From Stenotrophomonas maltophilia (GTDB lineage Bacteria > Pseudomonadota > Gammaproteobacteria > Xanthomonadales > Xanthomonadaceae): DNA of 64,000 bases. The DNA is taken from contig NZ_LYVJ01000002.1 of the NCBI RefSeq assembly GCF_001676385.1, positions 248,001 to 312,000 on the forward strand. Reading direction: 5' to 3'. Below are positions 50,237 to 58,861 of this stretch, piece after piece. The position numbers were made by a program, and so were the translations under genes. Numbering within the stretch: position 1 is the first letter of the stretch; every line of letters begins with the position of its first letter. Below the pieces are notes generated by a model. That model searched no databases, was not told the origin of the DNA, and saw only the letters and a program-made list of their open reading frames with translations.

Positions 50237-52429
50237 ATGTCCCCGAACTTCCACAACCGCCTGCCCCGCCGCGCGCTGCTACCGGCCGCCCTGCTTTCGT
50301 CGCTGGCCCTGCTGGCCCCCTCCAGCGCGTTCGCCGCCGCCGACGGCGCTGCCGACGCCAAGACGCTGGATCGGATCAGCGTGCGCGCCGAACAGTCGGC
50401 ACCGCCGGCCAGCACCACGCGCCTGCCGATCACCCTGCAGGAGACCCCGCAGTCGGCCACCGCGATCAGCCTGCAGCGGCTGCAGGACGAATCGCTGTTC
50501 AGCATCAACGACGTGATGCGCAACGTGACCGGCGTCAGCGTGTCCTTCTATGACACGCAGCGCCCGCTGTACTACGCGCGCGGCTTCGTCATCACCGACT
50601 TCCAGGTCGACGGCATTCCCACCTACAGCGGCTCGACCAACCAGGAGTACGACACCGCCTTCTACGACCGCATCGAAGTGATCCGCGGTGCCAACGGCCT
50701 GCTCAGCGGCGCGGGTGTGCCGTCGGCCACGGTCAACCTGCTGCGCAAGCGACCGGGCAAGGAATTCGACGCGTCGTTCTCGGTGAGCGCCGGCAGTTGG
50801 GACTACCGCCGCATGGAAGCCGACGTGACCGCACCGCTGACCGATGACGGCCGCTTCCGCAGCCGCGTGGTCGCCGCCTACACCGATCGTGGGCTGTACT
50901 ACGACCGCTACGACGAGAACAAGATGGCCGGCATGGCGGTGCTGGAAGGTGATGTCACCGACAGTACCACGGTCACCGTCGGCTACCAGACCCAGGACAA
51001 CAACCCGATGGGCTCCACGTGGGGCACCGTGCCGTTCTTCGACAGCCAGGGCAACTTCGCGCACCTGCCGCGCTCGACCAACCTGTCGCCGGAATGGAGC
51101 TACTGGAAGCGCGAGAGCAACACCGCCTTCGCCAACCTGGAACAGCGATTCGGCGACCACTGGCTGTTGAAGGTCAATACCGCCTACACCCGCGGCAACG
51201 TGCAGAACGTGCGCCTGTACGGCACCGGCAACCCCGACCCGGTGACCGGCTCGGGCATTTTCCTGCGCGCCGCCGCGGGTGATTCCAAGGACACCCGCCG
51301 CAATGTCGATGCCTACCTGACCGGCAGCTTCCCGCTGTTCGGCCGCGACCACGACCTCACCATCGGCGCGCAATGGTCGGACCTGGAAGGCACCACGAAT
51401 ACCGTGGCGCTGAACTTCCCGGGCGACTGGGCAACCTGCGGGCGTGAACGCTGCTACTACATCCCCAACGTGTACTCCTGGAACGGCGACATTTCCGAGG
51501 TCACCTACCAGCGCACCGGCGCACGCCGCGTAGCCAAGACCACGCAAAGCGGCGTCTATCTGGCCACCCGCCTGCGCCTGGCCGATCCGTTGTCGCTGAT
51601 CGCCGGTGCGCGCCTGAGCCGCTGGGAAACCCTCACCCGCTCCTACAACGCCGCCGGCGCCTATACCGGCACCAGCGGTGCGTACAAGGTGAGCGATGAA
51701 GTCACTCCGTACGTGGGCCTGGTCTACGAGATCACCCCGAACGTGTCGGCCTATGCCAGCTACACCGAGATCTTCAATCCGCAGAACTACAAGGACCGCA
51801 ACGAGAACCTGCTGGCGCCGGTGCAGGGTTCGAACCTGGAGGCGGGCATCAAGACGCAGTGGTTCGACGGCCGCCTGACCGCCAATGCCGCCGTGTTCGA
51901 GGCCAAGCAGGACAACTATGCAGTGCGTGACATGGGCGTGCCGGAAGGTTCGCTCAGCGACGGCACGTCGGCCTACATCGGCGTCAACGGCACCAAGGCG
52001 CGTGGCTGGGAGATGGACGTCAACGGCGAGATCCTGCCGGGCTGGACGGTCAATGCCGGCTACACCCACGTCAAGGTGACCCGCGCGGCCACCGACCTGC
52101 TGTACGCCAACCCGCCCGAGGACCTGCTGCAGCTCAACACCCAGCTGCAGCTGCGCGGCGCGCTGCAGCGACTGAGCATTGGCGGTGGCGTGCAGTGGCA
52201 GAGCAAGGTGCAGGGCTACAACATCGCCTACCCCCTCGGCGGCACCGTGACGGTGAACCAGCCCGCCTATTCGCTGGTGCAGTTCAACGCCAACTACCGC
52301 ATCAACGACAACTGGACCGCAACCCTGAGCGTGCGCAACGCGCTGGACAAGACCTACTGGGCGAACCTGGACTACAACAACTACGGCGAACCGCGCTTCG
52401 TCGCAGCCAGCCTGCGGTGGACGTTCTGA
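50237..52429 (+). CDS. TonB-dependent ferric-siderophore receptor
   Basis: A 730-residue outer-membrane protein with a signal peptide (ends PSSAFA). A plug domain has ETPQSATAISLQRLQDESLF and YYARGFVITDFQVDGIP, followed by a 22-strand barrel with a C-terminal VRNALDKTYWANLDYNNYGE and terminal Phe. No N-terminal signalling (secretin/TonB short) domain is seen, so it is not a transducer. The profile fits FhuE/FpvA-like hydroxamate receptors; ligand uncertain. ATG 50237 gives a signal peptide; a 5' shadow extension exists. A Fur box precedes it. Confidence 0.92.
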   Translation: MSPNFHNRLPRRALLPAALLSSLALLAPSSAFAAADGAADAKTLDRISVRAEQSAPPASTTRLPITLQETPQSATAISLQRLQDESLFSINDVMRNVTGVSVSFYDTQRPLYYARGFVITDFQVDGIPTYSGSTNQEYDTAFYDRIEVIRGANGLLSGAGVPSATVNLLRKRPGKEFDASFSVSAGSWDYRRMEADVTAPLTDDGRFRSRVVAAYTDRGLYYDRYDENKMAGMAVLEGDVTDSTTVTVGYQTQDNNPMGSTWGTVPFFDSQGNFAHLPRSTNLSPEWSYWKRESNTAFANLEQRFGDHWLLKVNTAYTRGNVQNVRLYGTGNPDPVTGSGIFLRAAAGDSKDTRRNVDAYLTGSFPLFGRDHDLTIGAQWSDLEGTTNTVALNFPGDWATCGRERCYYIPNVYSWNGDISEVTYQRTGARRVAKTTQSGVYLATRLRLADPLSLIAGARLSRWETLTRSYNAAGAYTGTSGAYKVSDEVTPYVGLVYEITPNVSAYASYTEIFNPQNYKDRNENLLAPVQGSNLEAGIKTQWFDGRLTANAAVFEAKQDNYAVRDMGVPEGSLSDGTSAYIGVNGTKARGWEMDVNGEILPGWTVNAGYTHVKVTRAATDLLYANPPEDLLQLNTQLQLRGALQRLSIGGGVQWQSKVQGYNIAYPLGGTVTVNQPAYSLVQFNANYRINDNWTATLSVRNALDKTYWANLDYNNYGEPRFVAASLRWTF

Positions 52430-52664
52430 GGCATTGATCCGCCTCCGGCGGGTGCCGGACGGGATTCCATCCCGCCTGCTCCCGGGGAGCGCCGGCGGGC
52501 AGAGGCGGCCGTGGCATGCATCCAGCCGCTGGTGGGGCACCCGCACCCCGGGTCCGTGTTGCGGCATTGGCCCTGCCTGTCATGAAGATGGGACAATGCA
52601 GGGCGCGCCGGCCTGCTCCCAGGCCGCCGGTGTCCCCCGCACCACACGGAAGAAGAACAACAAC

Positions 52665-53612
52665 ATGCTGAAAGTCATTTTCGATACCGACCCGGGCGTC
52701 GACGACGCCCTGGCGCTGCTGTACCTGCACAAGCATCCGCAGATCGACCTGATCGGCGTGACCACCACCTTCGGCAATGCCTCGGTGGAGTCGACCACCC
52801 ACAACGCCCTCTTCCTGAAGCAGGCCTGGGGCTTTGCCGCCCCGATCGCGCGCGGCGCCGCCGGCCCGCTGCAGCCGGAAGCCACCCCCGAAGCCTGGCC
52901 GGTGCATATCCATGGCCATAACGGCCTGGGCAACTACCCGGTGCCGGAGCATCTGGACGCCGCCGCCGATGCACGTCCGGCCCACCAGCTGATCATCGAT
53001 CTGGTCCGTGCCCACCCGGGCGAAGTGACCCTGGTCGCCGTCGGCCGCATGACCAACCTGGCGCTGGCCCTGCAGCAGGCTCCGGACATCGCCGGCCTGG
53101 TGCGTGGCGTGGTGATCATGGGAGGCGCCTTCCACGTCAACGGCAACATCACCCCGGCCGCCGAGGCCAACATCTGGGGCGATGCCGAAGCCGCCGATCG
53201 GGTGTTCACCGCGCAGTGGCCGGTCACCGCCATCGGCCTGGACGTGACCACCCGCGTGGAGATGGACCGCGATGGCCTGGATACGCTGGCCGCGATCGGC
53301 GGTGCCGATGCCGAGCTGGTGCGCGCACTGTCGCAGGATTACGTGGACTTCTACCTGCAGGCCGGGCACAAGGGCATGGTCGTGCATGACTGCTGTGCCT
53401 GCATCGCGCTGACCCGGCCGGAACTGTTCCAGTTCGAGCGCGCCAGCGTGCGCGTGGCCACTGACGGCCTCGCCCGTGGCATGACCATTCCCAAGCCGGA
53501 AGGCCTGGCCTTCGGCCCCAGCGTATGGGATGGCCACGTGCAGCAATCCATCGCCATCGGCGTGGACGCGGCTGCGGTACTGGCCGACATCGCGCAGACC
53601 CTGAAGGTCTGA
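52665..53612 (+). CDS. rihA: Pyrimidine/purine nucleoside hydrolase
   Basis: A 315-residue inosine/uridine-preferring nucleoside hydrolase. The calcium-binding aspartate cluster IFDTDPGVDDALALLYL and the GVTTTFGNAS block are diagnostic. The third conserved block, GGAFHVNGNITPAAEANIWG, is present. It splits ribonucleosides into base and ribose in salvage. The exact Rih type (A, B or C) is not decidable by eye; the symbol is indicative. ATG 52665 follows an AAGAA-rich leader; upstream open frame is not supported. Confidence 0.88.
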   Translation: MLKVIFDTDPGVDDALALLYLHKHPQIDLIGVTTTFGNASVESTTHNALFLKQAWGFAAPIARGAAGPLQPEATPEAWPVHIHGHNGLGNYPVPEHLDAAADARPAHQLIIDLVRAHPGEVTLVAVGRMTNLALALQQAPDIAGLVRGVVIMGGAFHVNGNITPAAEANIWGDAEAADRVFTAQWPVTAIGLDVTTRVEMDRDGLDTLAAIGGADAELVRALSQDYVDFYLQAGHKGMVVHDCCACIALTRPELFQFERASVRVATDGLARGMTIPKPEGLAFGPSVWDGHVQQSIAIGVDAAAVLADIAQTLKV

Positions 53613-53629
53613 CTGCCTGGCCTGCGGTC

Positions 53630-53652
53630 CTGCCCGGGATCAACCCGGGCAG
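53630..53652 (+). terminator. Hairpin after nucleoside hydrolase gene
   Basis: Perfect nine-base stem CTGCCCGGG/CCCGGGCAG with five-base loop, 18 bases after the stop. No T tract. Confidence 0.55.
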
Positions 53653-53814
53653 CGTCAACGGCTCCTGCGGGGCGGCCCCCCCCATCCGGCCGACCGTGCT
53701 TGTCCGAACACGCGATCAGGCTCACCTGCACCGGCACAGCCCGCGCCAGGAATGGAACGTGCCCTGCGCGCAGGCCGCTGCAACCCGGTCGCACCCTCTT
53801 CGCCGCGCAGGAAG

Positions 53815-55158
53815 TCAGCCCCCTTTGGCAACGGCAGGGGGTTCCGCCCCCGGCAACTGCAATACTGCCCGCAGGCCACCGCCTTCGCGGTTGTGCAGCT
53901 GCAGCGAGCCTCCCAGCGACTGCGCCAGCTGGACGGCGATGGCCAGCCCCAGGCCGGTGCCTCCGGTATCGCGGTTGCGCGAACCTTCCAGCCTGTGGAA
54001 CGGAGCCAGCACGGCCTGCAGCTGGTCCTCGGGAATGCCCGGGCCACGATCGGAAACGCTGATCCATGCCTTGCCGGCCTGATCGCGCCCGGCAGCGACC
54101 TCGGCCGAACCGGCATAGCGCAGCGCGTTGTCGATCAGGTTGCCCACCACGCGCCGCAGGGGCTGCGGCCAGGTCCGCACGATCATTCCCTGCGCGGCGC
54201 CACCACTGACCGGCTTGCCCATGTCCTCATAGTCACCGACCACACTGGCCAGGAACGCCGCCAGGTCCATCGATACCGGCACGCCACTGGCCACATGGCT
54301 GCTGCGCGCATAGGCCACGCCTTCGCGCACCAGCTGCCCGAGGTGGTCCAGGTCCGCCAGCAGGCGCTGCTGGGTGTTGTCTTCCGGCAGGCTCTCCACC
54401 CGCAGCTTCATGCGCGTGATGGGCGTCTGCAGGTCATGCGAGATCGCGGCCAGGATCTGCAGGCGCTCACTGACGTGGCCGCGGATGCGTGCCTGCAGTG
54501 CATTGAGCGCGGCCGCCGCCCTCCCCACCTCCGCCGGACCATCTTCGGGCAGTGCGGGGCCCTCGCTGCCAGGCTGCAGGTGCTCCACCGCGCGCGACAG
54601 CTGCTTCAAGGGGCGCAATGCCAACCGCACCGCCAGCCAGGCGCACCCCAGCAGCAGCGCCAGCTGCACCAGCAGCACGACGGGAAGCCAGCGCGCCAGC
54701 GGCAGGCCGGACGGGGTGACTTCGATGGTCAGCGGCGTACCGTCATGCAGGCGCAGTTCGACCTCGAACCGCTCAGGCAGGCGCGCCAGCTGGCGCGCCT
54801 GCAGCGGATAGCGATGCTGCAGGCTGTCGTCGATGATGGCGGTGACCTGGCGTGCACGGTCGGTCTCCAGCGCAGGACCGGCCAGCGCCGGGCGCAACAG
54901 ATAACGGTAGGTACGCCGCTCCAGCCGCGGAATCCAGGCCTCGCGCTGGTCCGCCGGCAGGTGCTCGAGCAGCGCGACACTGACGGCGACGTCCTCATCC
55001 AGGTTGCGCAGCATCATGCTGCGGGTGGACTGGTAGCGCTCGAAGAACAACAGCCCGAACGACAGGGCGTGGGCCAGCGCCAATCCCCCCAGCAGCAGCA
55101 GCAGCAGGCGCGCCGACAACGTGCGCGGCCACCACGGAAGCCATGCGCCGCCGGTCAT
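53815..55158 (-). CDS. Sensor histidine kinase of the OmpR-type two-component pair
   Basis: A 447-residue kinase with an N-terminal helix (LSARLLLLLLGGLALAHALS), a ~130-residue periplasmic sensor region, and a second helix (~155-180). Then come HAMP, HisKA with His241 in AAISHDLQTPITRM, and HATPase (NLIDNALRYA, DRGPGIP, GGTGLGLAI). Its ATG overlaps the response-regulator stop (ATGA). It is the last gene of a leftward hydrolase-redoxin-regulator-kinase string facing the RiPP cluster. The stimulus is unknown; copper or redox stress is a guess from context. Confidence 0.93.
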   Translation of the reverse strand: MTGGAWLPWWPRTLSARLLLLLLGGLALAHALSFGLLFFERYQSTRSMMLRNLDEDVAVSVALLEHLPADQREAWIPRLERRTYRYLLRPALAGPALETDRARQVTAIIDDSLQHRYPLQARQLARLPERFEVELRLHDGTPLTIEVTPSGLPLARWLPVVLLVQLALLLGCAWLAVRLALRPLKQLSRAVEHLQPGSEGPALPEDGPAEVGRAAAALNALQARIRGHVSERLQILAAISHDLQTPITRMKLRVESLPEDNTQQRLLADLDHLGQLVREGVAYARSSHVASGVPVSMDLAAFLASVVGDYEDMGKPVSGGAAQGMIVRTWPQPLRRVVGNLIDNALRYAGSAEVAAGRDQAGKAWISVSDRGPGIPEDQLQAVLAPFHRLEGSRNRDTGGTGLGLAIAVQLAQSLGGSLQLHNREGGGLRAVLQLPGAEPPAVAKGG

Positions 55159-55895
55159 TCGTCCGGCCCCAGCAAGCGTACCGGCACACTGAACACATAG
55201 CCTTCGCTGCGTACGGTCTTGATGTAGATCGGTTCACGCGCGTCGTCGCCCAGGCGCTGCCGCACGCGGCTGACCAGCAGGTCGATCGAGCGGTCGAACA
55301 GCTCCGCATCGCGGCCCTGGGTGAGGCTGAGCAGCTGGTCGCGGCTGAGCACGCGGTTGGCGTGGTCAAGGAACACGCGGAGCAGGCGGAACTCGGCGCC
55401 GCTCAGCGGGTGGGCGGTGTCCTGGGCATCCAGCAGATGGCGTGCAGTGGTGTCCAGGCGCCAGTCGCCGAACGCCAGCTGGCGGCCGGCCTCGCTCACC
55501 TGCAGGTTCGGCGGCAGCATCTGCGTGCGCCGGATCACCGCGTTGATGCGCGCCAGCAGCTCGCGCGAGGAAAAGGGCTTGGTCACGTAGTCGTCCGCCC
55601 CCATCTCCAGGCCGATGATGCGATCGGTCTCATCATCGCGGGCCGTCAGCAGCACCACCGGCACCGCCCGATGCTTGCCGGCACGCAGGTTGCGGCACAG
55701 GCTCAGGCCATCCTCGCCCGGCATCATCACGTCCAGCACCACCAGGTCCACCGCATGCGTGTCCAGCAGCGTACGCATCGCCCGGCCACCGTCGGCCTGG
55801 CTCACGCGCAGGCCGTTGCGCTGCAGGTAGTCGGCCAGCATCTGGCGGATCTCGCTGTCATCGTCGACGACAAGGATGTGCGGTACGTGGTTCAT
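55155..55895 (-). CDS. OmpR-family response regulator
   Basis: A 246-residue regulator: receiver domain with phospho-acceptor Asp55 (VVLDVMMPGEDG) and Lys in DYVTKPFSSRE. The C-terminal winged helix contains LSGAEFRLLRVFLDHANRVL and FDRSIDLLVSRVRQRLG. Start taken at ATG 55895 (MNHVPHILVVDDD); ATG 55922 would add nine residues. OmpR-type winged helices bind tandem direct repeats with ~10-11-bp spacing, which matches the three TGTA repeats at 57367-57477. That makes it the prime candidate controller of both divergent blocks. Confidence 0.94.
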   Translation of the reverse strand: MNHVPHILVVDDDSEIRQMLADYLQRNGLRVSQADGGRAMRTLLDTHAVDLVVLDVMMPGEDGLSLCRNLRAGKHRAVPVVLLTARDDETDRIIGLEMGADDYVTKPFSSRELLARINAVIRRTQMLPPNLQVSEAGRQLAFGDWRLDTTARHLLDAQDTAHPLSGAEFRLLRVFLDHANRVLSRDQLLSLTQGRDAELFDRSIDLLVSRVRQRLGDDAREPIYIKTVRSEGYVFSVPVRLLGPDE

Positions 55896-55952
55896 CGCGT
55901 TCTCGATGGAGGCAAGGGACAAGGCCGCGCGGCGCGGCCATGGTAGCGCGGC

Positions 55953-56495
55953 TCAGGGGCTGGCCAGCAGGCGCTGGATCTCGCTTTCGGTACGTGCATA
56001 GTCGCCCTCGCCGTAATGGCGGTAGGCCACCCGTCCGTGCCGGTCGAGCAGGTACAGCGCCGGCCAGAAGCGGTTGCCCCAGGCGTTCCAGATCCGGTAC
56101 TGGTTGTCCTGCACCACCGGCCAGGTGACATCCAATCGTGCGATGGCCTTGCGCACGTTGCCGGGCAGCCCTTCATAGGCGAACTCCGGCGTATGCACGC
56201 CGATCACCTTCAGGCCCCGTGCCGCGTAGCGCTCGTTCCACCGATGAACGTAAGGCGCCACGTTGAGGCAGTTGCTGCAGCTGTAGGTCCAGAACTCCAC
56301 CAGCACCACCTGGCCGCGCAGTTGCTGCAACGCAATCGGTGGGCTGTTGTGCCAGGGCCCCCCGCCTTCGAATCCCATCGCGGGCGCGTCGACCGGCTGT
56401 GCACTGGCGTTCGCGCTGGGCCAGGCCAGCAACACTGCCGCGCCGCCCAGCAGGCCCAGCAGCAGCGGCAGCGCATAAGCACGAAGCGCGGCCAC
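55953..56495 (-). CDS. Exported thioredoxin-fold (TlpA/redoxin-type) protein
   Basis: A 180-residue protein with an N-terminal signal or anchor (LLLGLLGGAAVLLAWPSANA). The thioredoxin fold carries Cys73 and Cys76 in EFWTYSCSNCLNVAPYVHRW (CSNC motif), resembling the C-terminal domain of DipZ and TlpA-like proteins. Periplasmic disulphide exchange is probable. It starts three bases after the hydrolase gene and is cotranscribed with the two-component genes. In this context it could keep the cysteines of the RiPP precursor reduced, or protect against copper-driven oxidation; this is inference. Confidence 0.85.
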   Translation of the reverse strand: MAALRAYALPLLLGLLGGAAVLLAWPSANASAQPVDAPAMGFEGGGPWHNSPPIALQQLRGQVVLVEFWTYSCSNCLNVAPYVHRWNERYAARGLKVIGVHTPEFAYEGLPGNVRKAIARLDVTWPVVQDNQYRIWNAWGNRFWPALYLLDRHGRVAYRHYGEGDYARTESEIQRLLASP

Positions 56496-56498
56496 TGC

Positions 56499-57293
56499 TC
56501 AGCCCCCCTGCTCGGCCAGCGGCAGCTCCGCCGGCTTCACGCCCGCCGCCTCCAGGATGCTGTCGGCCACCTGCGCCGGATGCGAAAGCAACGACACGTG
56601 GCTGCTGCCGATCGACTGCAGCTGCGCGCCAATGCGGCGCGCCGTGGCGGCCTGCAACTGTGGCGACAACATGCGATCGTCGCGGCTGAGCACATACCAG
56701 CTCGGCTTGCTGCGCCATGCAGCGCTGGTGACCTTCTCACCGAGGGCCGACGCCTTCAACGGCACTTGCGTGCTGTACAGCAACGCAGCCGACTTCTTCA
56801 TCACATCCGGCGCGAAGTCCCGGGCGATGGACTCGGCCGGCAATGTCAGGTAGCCGTCCTTCTCCTGCAGGCGGGCCAGGCCCGGGCTGGCCGGAAAACC
56901 TTCGCCCTGCTGCGCCGACGACTGGCCGGCATCCGGTGCGAACGCGGCCACGTATACCAGCGCCTGCACCTTAGGGTCGTTGCCCGCCTCGGTGATGACC
57001 GTGCCACCCCAGCTATGGCCGACCAGCACCACCTTGCCGGGCGCGGCGGCGATGGCGCGACGGGTGGCGGCTACGTCGTCGGCCAGCGAAGTGAGCGGAT
57101 TCTGCACCGCCACCGCCGGCAGCTTCCAGTCATGCAGGGTGCTGATGACCTTGTTCCAGCTGGAGCCGTCGGCGAAGGCGCCGTGCACGAGGATCACCGT
57201 GGGCGGCGCGTCGGCCACGGCCTGCGCCGCGAAGGCGGGAGAAGCAGCGCCGGCAGCGACGAGAGCGGCGACAAGCAACGAGGTACGGATCAT
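56499..57293 (-). CDS. Exported alpha/beta hydrolase
   Basis: A 264-residue protein with a signal peptide (ends SPAFAA). Motifs: [18 protein letters not shown] (oxyanion), the nucleophile elbow GHSWGG with Ser94, and a late His in [10 protein letters not shown]. Family members of this length include plant-type esterase/hydroxynitrile lyase-like hydrolases and haloperoxidase-like enzymes. The substrate is unknown. First gene of the leftward block that diverges from the RiPP genes. ATG 57293 chosen: only this start yields the signal peptide. Confidence 0.85.
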   Translation of the reverse strand: MIRTSLLVAALVAAGAASPAFAAQAVADAPPTVILVHGAFADGSSWNKVISTLHDWKLPAVAVQNPLTSLADDVAATRRAIAAAPGKVVLVGHSWGGTVITEAGNDPKVQALVYVAAFAPDAGQSSAQQGEGFPASPGLARLQEKDGYLTLPAESIARDFAPDVMKKSAALLYSTQVPLKASALGEKVTSAAWRSKPSWYVLSRDDRMLSPQLQAATARRIGAQLQSIGSSHVSLLSHPAQVADSILEAAGVKPAELPLAEQGG

Positions 57294-57366
57294 GGGTGGC
57301 ACTCCGGGTTGGGAGTGGCCATTTCCGCTTGTGGGTGTATCGCTGCTGTTTCTCCGCCACGCGAAG

Positions 57367-57477
57367 TTGTACCGGAATGTACGGCGCGGCGGGGTTCCTA
57401 CAGTTCGATACATTCGCCCGCCGGGCATCGCCCACGGGACGCTGCCCACGGCGGCTTTGTATCCGACTGTACCGAAC
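57367..57477. promoter_or_regulatory. Three TGTA tandem-repeat sites, likely response-regulator operators
   Basis: Site A: TTGTACCGGAATGTACGG (57367-57384), TGTAC repeated with exact 10-bp period. Site B, minus strand: CGAATGTATCGAACTGTAGG (57395-57414), TGTA repeated with 10-bp period. Site C: TTTGTATCCGACTGTACCG (57456-57474), again a 10-bp period. Consensus TGTAYC-N4-TGTA(C/G). Three matching direct repeats in one divergent promoter, next to an OmpR-type regulator gene, strongly suggest its binding sites. Confidence 0.75.
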
Positions 57478-57510
57478 CCCGCCTGCACCACAGTCGCTGA
57501 CAAAACCCCG

Positions 57511-57529
57511 GGCAACGGCACACGTTGCC
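57511..57529. promoter_or_regulatory. Inverted repeat GGCAACG/CGTTGCC upstream of doxX gene
   Basis: Seven-base arms with spacer GCACA, 57 bases ahead of the DoxX ATG. Could be an operator or a leader hairpin; role unknown. Confidence 0.4.
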
Positions 57530-57585
57530 GATACCTGCATCGCCTGCAATGGCCCCCATCGACCACTGGCCCGCAGGACACCACC

Positions 57586-58230
57586 ATGATCAGCACCGCC
57601 TCTTCCATGTATACCCCCCGCCTGGACGCCGTCGGCCGCTGGCTCTCGCCATTGGCATTGCGCACCCTGCTGGCCTGGGAGTTCTTTGAATCCGGCCGCG
57701 AGAAGCTGGGCGGCCAGAACTGGTTCGCCGACCTGGAAGGTCGCTTCCCGTTCCCATTCTCCGCCCTGCCCGCGTCGCTGAACTGGCAGCTGGCCACCTG
57801 GCTGGAACTGGTGGGGGCGGTGATGCTGCTGGTGGGCCTGGCCACGCGCTCGGTCGCTTACATCTTCTGGGTCCTCACCATCGTCGCCATCGCCGCCGTG
57901 CACTGGCCCGACCAGTGGAACAGCCTCGGCGAACTCTGGCAGGGCTACGCAATCACCGACCAGGGCTACGGCAACTTCAAGCTGCCGCTGCTGTTCCTGG
58001 CCATGCTCCTGCCGCTGATCCTCAATGGCGGCGGCGCACTCAGCCTGGACCGCCTGCTGGCCGGCCCGCAGCGTGCCGAGGCCGGCAACGACGGCCTCGG
58101 CTGGGGCGTGAGCCTGATCGCTCTGCTGTTGCCGGTTGCCGCGCTGCTGCCTGGCATCGGCTTGGGCGGCGCCCTGCTCGGCGGTGCACTGCTGCTGGGC
58201 CACGCGCTGCGCCGTCGTCGCACCACCTGA
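57586..58230 (+). CDS. DoxX family membrane protein of the MNIO RiPP cluster
   Basis: A 214-residue inner-membrane protein with about five helices. The N-terminus ([20 protein letters not shown]) and the second-helix [20 protein letters not shown] match DoxX. DoxX-type proteins recur in MNIO RiPP clusters (HvfD position) and may handle electrons or the mature product, though no activity is proven. First gene of the rightward block; ATG 57586 ([18 protein letters not shown]). The precursor gene follows 100 bases on. Confidence 0.88.
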   Translation: MISTASSMYTPRLDAVGRWLSPLALRTLLAWEFFESGREKLGGQNWFADLEGRFPFPFSALPASLNWQLATWLELVGAVMLLVGLATRSVAYIFWVLTIVAIAAVHWPDQWNSLGELWQGYAITDQGYGNFKLPLLFLAMLLPLILNGGGALSLDRLLAGPQRAEAGNDGLGWGVSLIALLLPVAALLPGIGLGGALLGGALLLGHALRRRRTT

Positions 58231-58329
58231 TCCGCTTCGCCCCTTCCCGCGCTTCTTCCCTTCGTTTCCGTCGCCTTCAAGCGGCGTCCATCCCGCACGC
58301 CTGGCGTGCCATTCCAAGGAGTCATCACC

Positions 58330-58806
58330 ATGTCCGTCTCGACCAAGAACCCCCCCTCCTCCCGCCTGCCGCGCATCGGTGCCATCGGCATCGCCCTGGC
58401 CAGTGGCCTGCTGCTGGCCGGACAGGCCGCAGCGATCCAGCCGCTGGCGATCAGCGCCGTAGCCACGAGCGCCACCGCCGAAGGCAAGTGCGGTGAAGGC
58501 AAGTGCGGGGCCAACAAGACCGCTACCCGCAAGCCCGCCGGCAAGGCCCAGGTGGCCGAAGGCCAGTGCGGCGAAGGCAAGTGTGGTGACGCTTCGTTCG
58601 CCCGCACCGACCGCGACCATGACGGCAAGGTCTCGCGTGCCGAATTCAACGCCGTAGCCGCCGCACGTGCCGCCGAATTCGACCGCATCGACACCGACCA
58701 TGACGGCTACATCACCGAGCAGGAAGCACACGACTACCTGCGCAGCGTCTACACCGCCAACGGCAAGCCGATGCCGAAGGGCCTGTTCTCCCGCGTTGCC
58801 GACTGA
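58330..58806 (+). CDS. Exported RiPP precursor: two EGKCG cysteine modules fused to two EF-hands
   Basis: A 158-residue protein. Signal peptide 1-35 ([16 protein letters not shown]). Module 1 [10 protein letters not shown] at 51-60 and module 2 [10 protein letters not shown] at 77-86 carry all four cysteines of the protein (54, 59, 80, 85). Two EF-hand loops follow, [12 protein letters not shown] (94-105) and [12 protein letters not shown] (121-132). EGKCG cysteines in Hvf/bufferin-type precursors are converted by DUF692 enzymes into copper-binding heterocycles. A core-plus-EF-hand fusion points to combined copper and calcium binding. ATG 58330 has AAGGAG eight bases ahead; the in-frame 58306 ATG does not. 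Confidence 0.88.
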   Translation: MSVSTKNPPSSRLPRIGAIGIALASGLLLAGQAAAIQPLAISAVATSATAEGKCGEGKCGANKTATRKPAGKAQVAEGQCGEGKCGDASFARTDRDHDGKVSRAEFNAVAAARAAEFDRIDTDHDGYITEQEAHDYLRSVYTANGKPMPKGLFSRVAD

Positions 58807-58818
58807 GCGACCGCCCCC

Positions 58819-58841
58819 GGCGCCGCCTTGGCGGCGGCGCC
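58819..58841 (+). terminator. Hairpin between precursor and MNIO genes
   Basis: GGCGCCGCC/GGCGGCGCC stem with five-base loop just after the precursor stop and before the MNIO ribosome site. No T tract. It may act as a leaky terminator or as a 3' stabiliser, giving more precursor mRNA than enzyme mRNA. Confidence 0.5.
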
Positions 58842-58861
58842 CTCTTCCTGGAGCATCCGCC

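Noticed and set aside
50279-52567. 762-residue minus-strand frame opposite the TonB receptor
   Set aside because: Antisense shadow; the receptor has a signal peptide and barrel motifs.
53752-55200. 482-residue plus-strand frame opposite the kinase
   Set aside because: Antisense of the sensor kinase and no domain is seen.
57511-57529. Considered a terminator for an upstream transcript
   Set aside because: No upstream rightward gene; more plausibly an operator or leader hairpin.
56980-57585. Upstream extension of the DoxX frame to 56980
   Set aside because: Runs antisense through the hydrolase gene and over the regulatory repeats; the first methionine of the family is at 57586.
58306-58329. 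Earlier ATG for the RiPP precursor
   Set aside because: It lies upstream of the AAGGAG ribosome site that serves 58330 and would add residues before a normal signal peptide.
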